In this document: positions 34,411 to 39,805 of the stretch, piece after piece
Layout of the letters: each line of letters begins with the position of its first letter
How positions within the stretch are numbered: position 1 is the stretch's first letter
Source: Muribaculaceae bacterium
GTDB lineage: Bacteria > Bacteroidota > Bacteroidia > Bacteroidales > Muribaculaceae
Reading direction: 5' to 3'
Assembly: GCA_029060285.1 (NCBI GenBank)
Contig: JAIDUH010000215.1
Span: 1 to 39,805 of the forward strand
Length of the DNA: 39,805 bases
Made by a program: the position numbers and the translations under genes
The notes under the pieces: model-generated
Database searches by the model: none
Told to the model about the DNA's origin: nothing
Seen by the model: only the letters and a program-made list of their open reading frames with translations

Positions 34411-34586
34411 TGTTAAAAAGACATTCATACAGTAAAGACCAATTAATCGTTTCATTGACAATTATTGTTGCATTAGTAAAGTTATGGATTAATAGTTAAA
34501 TTAGGATTAGGACATTCGGTGTCTTGCGAAGGATTTCGAGGGACTCCGGAAAAAAGGGATTCGTAGCGATACGAGTCCCTTTTTTA
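34411..34586 (+). ncRNA. Candidate non-coding RNA of about 175 nt, family not assigned
   Basis: A -7 box, 140 bases without a useful ORF and a strong intrinsic terminator define a stand-alone transcript between surE and ftsX; ftsX has a separate promoter after it. Possible folds are ATTAATC (34442-34448) with GATTAAT (34487-34493), GACA-TTCGG-TGTC near 34510-34523, and CGAA-GGAT-TTCG near 34527-34538. GGGACTC at 34540-34546 could compete with the terminator arm GAGTCCC at 34574-34580. Length would suit a 6S-type RNA or the Bacteroidales-1 motif, but I could not match either by eye. A leader with attenuation upstream of ftsX is the other possibility. Confidence 0.4.
34550..34586 (+). terminator. 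Intrinsic terminator with GCGA tetraloop
   Basis: AAAAAAGGGATTCGTA (34550-34565) pairs with TACGAGTCCCTTTTTT (34570-34585) over 16 pairs, including one G-U, around the GNRA-type loop GCGA. The T-tract is the 3' arm itself. Confidence 0.88.
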
Positions 34587-34648
34587 TTAAGTCGTCATAA
34601 AAATATTGATATTGCTGTATCAATTAAGAATCTTTTCGCCTATTTTAC

Positions 34649-34679
34649 TTGACATTAGCGTAAAAATGTATTATCTTTG
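34649..34679 (+). promoter_or_regulatory. Promoter of ftsX (TTGACA-type, TATCTTTG)
   Basis: TTG of ACTTGACA at 34649-34651 and TATCTTTG at 34672-34679 are 20 bases apart. The layout is nearly identical to the small-RNA promoter at 38835-38865. Predicted start about 34684, leader about 43 bases. Confidence 0.72.
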
Positions 34680-34726
34680 CATCCGTTTCAAGTCTGCGGG
34701 TCAGACAATACAGATAAATCTGAAAA

Positions 34727-35605
34727 ATGAAGCCACAAAAAGAGGTAAAGATATCAAGTTGGGCAGCTCATACCACTACAGGTGTGAGTGTCACTCTCGC
34801 TTTGCTTACTTTGGGCATTATCGCCATGATTTGGGTGGCTGCGACAACTGAATCTCGCCGAATGATGGAGAAAATGGAGATCAGCGTGATTCTTGCCGAT
34901 AAAGTAAAGGATGATCGTGCAATGTCCATATGCAATGCCATTGCAAAGACGAAATTCGCTCAAAATGTCAAGTTCATTTCTCGTCAAGAGGCTCTTGAAA
35001 ACTGGAAAGAGGCTACGGGAGAAGACCTTGAGCACGTGTTTGGCGTAAATCCGCTATCTCCGGAAATCTCATTTACCGTAGCAGCAGGATATTCTACAGT
35101 CGGTGGAATAGCCGGTATCAAGAAAAGTGTATCTGCCATTGACGGGGTTGCTGAGGTAGGCACTCCTGACAGCCATCTTGTTGAGACAATGAACGCTAAT
35201 ATCAAAAAGCTTACTTGGGGCTTTACTGTTATCGCTGCGATCATGCTCATCATCTCTTTTGTCCTCATCAACAATACAGTTAGACTCTCTATTTATTCCA
35301 AAAGATTTACTATTCATACGATGCAGCTCGTCGGTGCTACCAACGGGTTCATTCGCCGTCCGTTTATATTTGCCAATACGGCTGTAGGTGCCATTTCAGG
35401 ACTTTTGTCTGGAGCATTGCTCTCCGGAGCGCTTGCCGCAAGCGGAAAGATGGGTTTTGATGAGCTGACTTCACTGATAGATTGGAAGTGGATGGGTTTG
35501 ATAGATTTGGGCCTGATATTTGGAGGAACCTTGATATGTGCATTGGCAGCCCTTCTTGCCACGACTCGCCATCTCCGTCAAGACTATGAAGATCTTTTCA
35601 AATAA
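34727..35605 (+). CDS. ftsX: Cell-division ABC permease FtsX
   Basis: A 292-residue FtsX: cytoplasmic N-terminus, one helix at about 17-42 (LALLTLGIIAMIWVAA), a periplasmic domain of about 110 residues, then three helices near 163-190, 210-240 and 260-285. VLINNTVRLSIYSKRFTIHT is represented by its NNTVRLSIYSKR core, which together with MQLVGATNGFIRRPF forms the coupling segment typical of FtsX. With FtsE it would couple ATP hydrolysis to activation of peptidoglycan hydrolases at the septum. No ftsE is adjacent. It leads a rightward group of DUF3098, uppP, truB and queA. Confidence 0.94.
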   Translation: MKPQKEVKISSWAAHTTTGVSVTLALLTLGIIAMIWVAATTESRRMMEKMEISVILADKVKDDRAMSICNAIAKTKFAQNVKFISRQEALENWKEATGEDLEHVFGVNPLSPEISFTVAAGYSTVGGIAGIKKSVSAIDGVAEVGTPDSHLVETMNANIKKLTWGFTVIAAIMLIISFVLINNTVRLSIYSKRFTIHTMQLVGATNGFIRRPFIFANTAVGAISGLLSGALLSGALAASGKMGFDELTSLIDWKWMGLIDLGLIFGGTLICALAALLATTRHLRQDYEDLFK

Positions 35606-35700
35606 AAAATATGGTATAAATTCATTAATATCTAAGATAAATATAAATGAAGATATGGATTGAGTGATACTCAACTCTAAATTCTAAAATTAAGAAAAAG

Positions 35701-35973
35701 ATGAAAATACATCTCCCTAAGCCTCAACCTGGCGACATAAAGAAGGTAGAAGAATCTGAACGTCCGTTCGGAAAGAAGAACTATATAGCCATGGCCGTTT
35801 GCCTTGTGCTGATTGTGCTTGGATTCATACTTATGGCAGGACCCGGAAGTTCAGTAGAAGGTGGTTTCAATCCGGATATATTCTCTACGCGCCGTATAGT
35901 CATAGGTCCCGCTGTGACCTTTCTTGGCTTCCTTTTAATGGCATTTGCCATACTTTTCAAGCCCTCCAAGTGA
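35701..35973 (+). CDS. DUF3098 small membrane protein
   Basis: A 90-residue protein with a basic N-terminal segment, then two hydrophobic helices at about 30-48 (AMAVCLVLIVLGFILMAG) and 68-86 (IGPAVTFLGFLLMAFAIL) joined by a short loop with FNPDIFSTRRI. This is the DUF3098 pattern, a family of unknown function that in Bacteroidetes sits between ftsX and uppP, as here. The position suggests an accessory role in envelope growth or division, by inference only. It starts 95 bases after ftsX. Confidence 0.88.
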   Translation: MKIHLPKPQPGDIKKVEESERPFGKKNYIAMAVCLVLIVLGFILMAGPGSSVEGGFNPDIFSTRRIVIGPAVTFLGFLLMAFAILFKPSK

Positions 35974-36036
35974 GGACTAAAGATCAACTATCAATGATTA
36001 ACGATCAATTCTTAATCCTCAATTATCAACTTTAAA

Positions 36037-36861
36037 ATGGATTGGTTAGACGCTCTTATTCTCGGCATAGTTCAGGGACTTGCCGAATATCTTCCGATTT
36101 CCTCAAGCGGTCATCTCGTAATTTTCCGTGAGATTCTCGGCCTTAAGCTTCAAGGAGATGATGCATTGCAGTTTGATGTCATCCTTCATGCCGCTACAGT
36201 TTTAAGCACGGTGGTGATCCTTTGGCCGCTATTCCGAGATCTCTGCAAAAGCTTTTTCACTTTCAAAAAAGATGAAAATTTCTGGTATGTTGTAAAGATT
36301 CTTGTAAGCTGCATTCCTATTGCCATTGTAGGATTCTGTTTCAAAGATCTTGTAGAGAGTGTCTTTACAGGCAACCTCACCATAGTGGGAATCTGTCTGT
36401 TGGCTACGGCCTGTCTATTGACTTTTGCCCATTACAGCGACCGGCTGATGAACGGACGTATGGTAAGTGCCAACCGTGGACGTGACATTACTTTTGCCGA
36501 TGCCCTGACTATTGGAGTGGCGCAAGCTGTAGCAGTCCTCCCCGGCCTCAGCAGAAGCGGCACTACTATTGCCACAGGCATCCTTATAGGTGACAAGCGC
36601 GACAAAGTTGCTTCTTTTTCCTTCCTTATGGTCATTATACCAATAGTGGGAGAGGCTCTTCTGAGCATTAAGGATATTTTGCAGGGAGAGGCTGAAGGTC
36701 AGACCCCTGTCTCAGGCACTTGCCTTCTTATAGGTTTTGTCTCTGCCTTTATAGTGGGATGCATCGCTTGCAAATGGATGCTTAACCTTGTCAAAAAAGG
36801 CAAATTGATTTGGTTTGCAGTGTATTGCGTAATTGTTGCTATTCTCTGTCTCGTTTGGTAA
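36037..36861 (+). CDS. uppP: Undecaprenyl-diphosphate phosphatase
   Basis: A 274-residue integral membrane enzyme of the BacA/UppP family that recycles undecaprenyl diphosphate to the monophosphate lipid carrier. The two signature blocks are QGLAEYLPISSSGH at 13-26 (with Glu17) and PGLSRSGTTIATG from 169 (with Arg173). About eight hydrophobic helices are visible. It starts 63 bases after the DUF3098 gene, and truB begins 13 bases after its stop. Loss of function in relatives gives bacitracin sensitivity (established for the family). Confidence 0.95.
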   Translation: MDWLDALILGIVQGLAEYLPISSSGHLVIFREILGLKLQGDDALQFDVILHAATVLSTVVILWPLFRDLCKSFFTFKKDENFWYVVKILVSCIPIAIVGFCFKDLVESVFTGNLTIVGICLLATACLLTFAHYSDRLMNGRMVSANRGRDITFADALTIGVAQAVAVLPGLSRSGTTIATGILIGDKRDKVASFSFLMVIIPIVGEALLSIKDILQGEAEGQTPVSGTCLLIGFVSAFIVGCIACKWMLNLVKKGKLIWFAVYCVIVAILCLVW

Positions 36862-36874
36862 TTTTTTAGGTAAG

Positions 36875-37600
36875 ATGGATTTTATTTCAGGAGAGATAAT
36901 TGGAATAGATAAGCCTCTCGGATGGACTTCCTTTGATGCCGTGAAGCGTATACGTGGTGCTATTCAAAGAAGGCTCAATGTAAAGAAATTCAAGGTAGGT
37001 CACGCCGGTACGCTCGATCCCCTTGCTACCGGGGTCTTGATAATATGCACAGGACGTTCCACCCGGGATATAGAGCGCCTTCAGAACGGGACAAAAGAAT
37101 ATGTAGCAACGATCCGACTTGGTGCTACCACCCCCAGCTTTGACCTTGAGACCGACATTGATGCGGAATATCCTTTTGATCATATCACTGAGGATATGGT
37201 CAGGGATGTACTTCCTCGCTTTACCGGGCATATCATGCAGGTGCCTCCTGTCTATAGTGCTGTGAAAATCGATGGTAAGCGGGCTTATAAATATGCCAGG
37301 AAAGGAGCTGAAGTGGAATTGAAAGCAAAGCCCTTGGTGATAGAAAAATTGGAGATGCTTCCCTCCCAGCTTCCTGAGCTAAGGTTGAGGATCGTGTGTT
37401 CAAAAGGAACGTATATACGTGCCTTGACAAGAGATATCGGTAAAGCTCTTGGGTCAGGAGCTCATCTGACCGCTCTTTGTAGGACGCGGGTTGGTGATAT
37501 TATGCTTGATGATTGTCTGACAGTGGATCAAGCAGTTGAAAAAATATCTGCTTGCGAGATCTCTTATCCCGACGACTTCAAACTTAATGCTAAAGAATAA
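36875..37600 (+). CDS. truB: tRNA pseudouridine-55 synthase TruB
   Basis: A 241-residue TruB making pseudouridine 55 in the T-loop of tRNAs. From the ATG at 36875: GIDKPLGWTSFDAVKRIR at 10-27, and the catalytic Asp48 in HAGTLDPLATGVLI. The C-terminal part, KGTYIRALTRDIGKALG and LCRTRVGDIMLDDC, matches the family. An in-frame TTG at 36833 inside uppP is less likely. The enzyme lacks the extra PUA domain of some relatives. It is coupled to uppP (13-base gap) and precedes queA by 89 bases. Confidence 0.95.
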   Translation: MDFISGEIIGIDKPLGWTSFDAVKRIRGAIQRRLNVKKFKVGHAGTLDPLATGVLIICTGRSTRDIERLQNGTKEYVATIRLGATTPSFDLETDIDAEYPFDHITEDMVRDVLPRFTGHIMQVPPVYSAVKIDGKRAYKYARKGAEVELKAKPLVIEKLEMLPSQLPELRLRIVCSKGTYIRALTRDIGKALGSGAHLTALCRTRVGDIMLDDCLTVDQAVEKISACEISYPDDFKLNAKE

Positions 37601-37689
37601 AAACCGTAGATAAAAAATTAAAACCTTACAGCTTATAACGTACACCAAAAGCTGAAAACTCATAACTACAAACAGACCACTCTTTTAGA

Positions 37690-38742
37690 ATGAAACTCTC
37701 ACAATTTAAATTCAAGCTCCCCGATGCGCAGATCGCTATGCATCCTTCAGAAAACAGAGACGAATGCCGCCTTATGGTGGTGGATGTACGCGACGGCAGC
37801 ATAAAGCATCACATATTTAAAGAAATAATCAATTTTTTTGAAGACCAGGATGTATTGGTTTTTAATGATACTCGCGTGTTCCCCGCTCGACTTTTTGGAA
37901 ATAAAGAAAAAACTAATGCAAAGATTGAAGTTTTCCTGCTCCGCGAGCTGAATGAAGCAAATAAATATTGGGATGTTCTTGTCGAACCTGCCCGCAAGAT
38001 ACGCATCGGTAATAAACTTTATTTCGGTGAAGACGACTCAATGGTGGCTGAAGTCATCGATAACACTACTTCACGTGGACGCACGCTTCGTTTCCTGTAT
38101 GATGGCCCTCACGATGAGTTCAAGGCAGCCCTATATGCACTTGGTGATACACCTCTGCCTGATTATATCACTCGCGATGCGGAGCCTGAAGATGTAGATC
38201 GTTACCAGAATATTTTTGCCACAAAAGAGGGTGCTGTCATGGCTCCGGCTGCAGGTCTTCACTTTAGCCGAGAACTGATGAAACGTCTTGAGATCAAAGG
38301 AGTGGAACGTGGTTTCATCACCTTGCATTGTGGTCGTGGTAATTTCCGCGATATAGATGTTGAAGATCTCACGAAGCATCGTATGGATTCAGAGGAGATG
38401 TTTGTAGAGGAAGATATTGTGGAGATGGTCAACGCTGCCAAGGATCGGGGATCACGTGTCTGCGCGGTTGGCACTTCCACGATGCGTGCGTTGGTCACCG
38501 CTGAATGCATGAACGGTCATCTTATGCCATTTGAAGGCTGGACTAATAAGTTTGTATTCCCTCCCTACGATTTCACAGTGTGTGACTCAATGGTATCAAA
38601 TTTCCATCTTCCTTACAGCACATTGCTTATGATGGTAGCTGCATTTGGAGGATATGATCTTATAATGAAAGCATACGATATCGCAGTCAAAGAGGGATAT
38701 AGGTTTGGTGCATATGGGGATGCAATGCTCATCCTTCGCTGA
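37690..38742 (+). CDS. queA: S-adenosylmethionine:tRNA ribosyltransferase-isomerase
   Basis: A 350-residue QueA, the step that adds epoxycyclopentane from SAM to 7-aminomethyl-deazaguanine in tRNA on the way to queuosine. Typical segments: [23 protein letters not shown] is represented by its start [10 protein letters not shown], then [45 protein letters not shown] and the C-terminal [19 protein letters not shown]. Length is normal. It closes the rightward ftsX group. A weak terminator-like hairpin follows at 38794. Other queuosine genes are not in this window. Confidence 0.95.
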   Translation: MKLSQFKFKLPDAQIAMHPSENRDECRLMVVDVRDGSIKHHIFKEIINFFEDQDVLVFNDTRVFPARLFGNKEKTNAKIEVFLLRELNEANKYWDVLVEPARKIRIGNKLYFGEDDSMVAEVIDNTTSRGRTLRFLYDGPHDEFKAALYALGDTPLPDYITRDAEPEDVDRYQNIFATKEGAVMAPAAGLHFSRELMKRLEIKGVERGFITLHCGRGNFRDIDVEDLTKHRMDSEEMFVEEDIVEMVNAAKDRGSRVCAVGTSTMRALVTAECMNGHLMPFEGWTNKFVFPPYDFTVCDSMVSNFHLPYSTLLMMVAAFGGYDLIMKAYDIAVKEGYRFGAYGDAMLILR

Positions 38743-38793
38743 ACAAATATTCCTAAATATGTTAGTACTTGTTAACTAATGGACTAAGACAAA

Positions 38794-38824
38794 GTTAATT
38801 AAGCTTAACATTCAATTTTTTTTG
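38794..38824 (+). terminator. Weak possible terminator after queA
   Basis: GTTAA (38794-38798) and TTAAC (38805-38809) form only 5 AT-rich pairs, with an 8-9 base T-run at 38816-38824. The stem is poor, and read-through into the next promoter region is possible. Confidence 0.3.
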
Positions 38825-38834
38825 GTCAAAACAC

Positions 38835-38865
38835 TTGACAAATGCCTAAAGATATATTATCTTTG
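38835..38865 (+). promoter_or_regulatory. Promoter of left small-RNA cassette (TTGACA-TATCTTTG)
   Basis: TTGACA at 38835-38840 and TATCTTTG at 38858-38865 give a 20-base spacer counted from TTG. This is the closest match to the Bacteroidetes consensus in the window, and CATCG follows, putting the start at about 38870. The sequence from ACTTGACA to TTTGCATC closely resembles the ftsX promoter. Confidence 0.8.
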
Positions 38866-38869
38866 CATC

Positions 38870-38937
38870 GTGTTTTTCATGGTATTAGATTTAAGGTTAA
38901 AGGATAGTTGTCGTGATGACAATTATTCCTTTTTTTT
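38870..38937 (+). ncRNA. Small RNA cassette, copy 1 (about 68 nt)
   Basis: A strong promoter, a short leader beginning GTGTTTTTCATGGTATTA, the block TTAAGGTT and an intrinsic terminator make a complete transcription unit with no room for a normal gene. The leader matches the minus-strand element at the right edge of the window: GTGTTTTTCAT identical, then GTATTA, then TTAAGGTT with a 5-base length difference, then GG and a terminator whose loop contains GTGA in both. A tiny ORF from the ATG at 38879 is not preserved in the second copy (ATA there), so it is unlikely to be a leader peptide. The RNA ends over the recO stop codon, convergent with recO. Confidence 0.7.
38899..38937 (+). terminator. 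Terminator of small-RNA copy 1, overlapping recO stop
   Basis: AGGATAGTTGTC (38901-38912) pairs with GACAATTATTCCT (38918-38930) with G-U pairs and a bulge, then eight T (38930-38937). The T-tract covers the recO stop codon read on the other strand (38936-38938). Confidence 0.85.
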
Positions 38938-39676
38938 ATTTAAATATCTCTTTCAGGATGTCAAGTGATTTCAGATTGTCACTTCCCGGGAAATGAAGGC
39001 CATAATATTTTAAGATGCCGTCGATTATTTCTGATCTTTCCTTTCCTGAAAAATGGAAATGTCTTGCATTGGCATAATTTATCCGTGTTAGCATCGGCAG
39101 AAATCTTGCGCGTTGAGAATCGATCCTGAGGCTATTGGGAGAGATAATGTTGAAAGGGTAGACCATGATGCCGGATTTCATATCAAACTCCATTCCCTCC
39201 CGGTAATCGCTCAAATCTGGCTGTATGCCCATCATATAACTCATGCTTATCAAAAAAGTGATATGAAAATTTGCTGCTGCTGTACGATTTTCAGTGGCAT
39301 CAAGTACTCTGATAGATTTAAATATAAAGTCCCATAGCCTTGCTTCAGCCGGGGCTTCGCGGAGCAGACGCGATAAAAATTCTGAAATAAACAAAGCTAC
39401 TGTAGATTTGAGCGGATCATAGTAAATTGTTCGCCAGATACTCTTGGGCACAATAGAAGTAAGATTATGAATATCTCGCGTAGGGGAAATATTGGCTTGG
39501 GCTTCGATAATGCTCATGGGTTGCAGTCGCGCGATGGTCTGCCGGCTGCTTCTTGAGGCTCCTGCAGGTGTGAGAAAAGCCATGCGTCCACGTTCACGCG
39601 TATAGATGCTTGTGACATTATGCTTGTCGCTATGCTTTATCGTCCCCAATACAATCCCGGTTATATTTTCTTTCAT
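38936..39676 (-). CDS. recO: DNA repair protein RecO
   Basis: A 246-residue RecO, which with RecR loads RecA onto SSB-coated single-stranded DNA. The N-terminal OB-fold (about 1-80) starts ENITGIVLGTIKHSDKHNV and includes IYTRERGRMAFLTPAGAS, followed by an all-helical domain (TVALFISEFLSRLLREAP). No Cys4 zinc motif is present. The ATG at 39676 gives the usual start. No -7 box was found in the 52 bases directly upstream before the neighbouring terminator, so its promoter is unclear. Small-RNA cassettes of similar sequence point toward it from both ends. Confidence 0.92.
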   Translation of the reverse strand: MKENITGIVLGTIKHSDKHNVTSIYTRERGRMAFLTPAGASRSSRQTIARLQPMSIIEAQANISPTRDIHNLTSIVPKSIWRTIYYDPLKSTVALFISEFLSRLLREAPAEARLWDFIFKSIRVLDATENRTAAANFHITFLISMSYMMGIQPDLSDYREGMEFDMKSGIMVYPFNIISPNSLRIDSQRARFLPMLTRINYANARHFHFSGKERSEIIDGILKYYGLHFPGSDNLKSLDILKEIFK

Positions 39677-39728
39677 AATCTTTTTCCAGCTAATTTGATT
39701 ACGATTTACGGATTTTTACCTCATATAC

Positions 39729-39805
39729 AAAAAAAGATCTAACTCTTTTCACAAAGAATTAGACCGAAACCTTAATCTTAATTTAATACTATGAAAAACA
39801 CACTT
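39729..39805 (-). ncRNA. Small RNA cassette, copy 2 (cut by window edge)
   Basis: Read on the minus strand from the right edge: GTGTTTTTCATAGTATTA (from 39801), AAATTAAGA, TTAAGGTTTCGG, then hairpin TCTAATTCTTT-GTGA-AAAGAGTTAGA (39763-39738) and TTTTTTT (39735-39729). The order of parts and the leading 11 bases equal copy 1. The hairpin has a G-U pair on the minus strand but a C-A mismatch on the plus strand, and the T-run is only on the minus side, so the minus strand is the sense strand. The promoter would lie just outside the window. It transcribes toward recO's 5' end and stops before it. Confidence 0.55.

Noticed and set aside
38879-38968. Small ORF beginning MVLDLRLKDS inside small-RNA copy 1
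   Set aside because: It runs through the terminator into recO antisense, and the ATG is not preserved in copy 2 (ATA).
39791-39805. Start of a plus-strand gene, ATG AAA AAC ACA CTT (Met-Lys-Asn-Thr-Leu) at the right edge
   Set aside because: The segment is the reverse complement of the small-RNA leader and is followed, on the minus strand only, by a proper terminator hairpin and T7. With five codons visible a real gene cannot be excluded, but the minus-strand RNA explains more of the sequence.
1-39805. tRNA, rRNA, insertion sequence or prophage genes
   Set aside because: No cloverleaf, rRNA motif, transposase, integrase or attachment site was seen; all long reading frames have chromosomal housekeeping assignments.

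Overview
The window reads as chromosomal DNA of a member of the Bacteroidales, possibly a Muribaculaceae-like gut bacterium (order fairly sure, family a guess). Support comes from seven or more promoters of the Bacteroidetes type (TTTG or TTG, 18-20 bases, then TAnnTTTG), the lack of Shine-Dalgarno sequences, a lipoprotein-type TamA (TamL), a MurF-alanine racemase fusion, a DUF3098 gene and a BlaI/M56 pair. I found no tRNA, rRNA, CRISPR array, transposase or phage gene. Most of the window is ordinary core metabolism.

Layout. 18-5181 (minus): FadD-type acyl-CoA synthetase, a CBS-nucleotidyltransferase overlapping it by 4 bases, the GTPase Obg, a cluster of GC-rich palindromes, and an acyltransferase. 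5352-9024 (plus): topA and an unframeshifted prfB. 9097-13426 (minus): a tight run xseA - HAD phosphatase - rnpA - yidD - GH3-family protein. 13547-19149 (plus): tamL, then a three-gene unit of BlaI repressor, M56 protease with a TonB-C domain, and a TlpA-like thioredoxin, closed by a strong terminator. 19308-27229 (plus): two related POT peptide transporters with sufE between them, an NSS sodium symporter, and murF-alr. 27134-29397 (minus): a LolD-like ATPase whose 3' end overlaps alr, and an RsmF-like rRNA methyltransferase. 29446-34311 (plus): RsmI-like methyltransferase, a WalJ-like metallo-hydrolase, mtaB, a GT2 glycosyltransferase, surE. 34331-34586: palindromes and an unassigned candidate non-coding RNA. 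34649-38742 (plus): ftsX, DUF3098, uppP, truB, queA. 38835-39805: recO (minus), flanked on both sides by short RNA cassettes.

Themes. Envelope biogenesis recurs (FadD, acyltransferase, TamL, YidD, MurF-Alr, LolD-like, GT2, UppP, FtsX), as do RNA modification and translation (RF2, RnpA, RsmF, RsmI, MtaB, TruB, QueA).

Most unusual content. (1) Two paralogous small-RNA cassettes sit in inverted orientation around recO. They share the 5' segment GTGTTTTTCAT and end in intrinsic terminators; the left copy has a full promoter and the right copy is cut by the window edge. (2) A separate candidate RNA of about 175 nt lies between surE and ftsX, behind a three-arm palindrome. (3) Several genes have a -7 box ending 4-7 bases before the ATG, which implies leaderless mRNAs. 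(4) The lolD-like and alr genes overlap tail to tail by 96 bases. (5) The MurF half of the fusion has lost several ligase motif residues.
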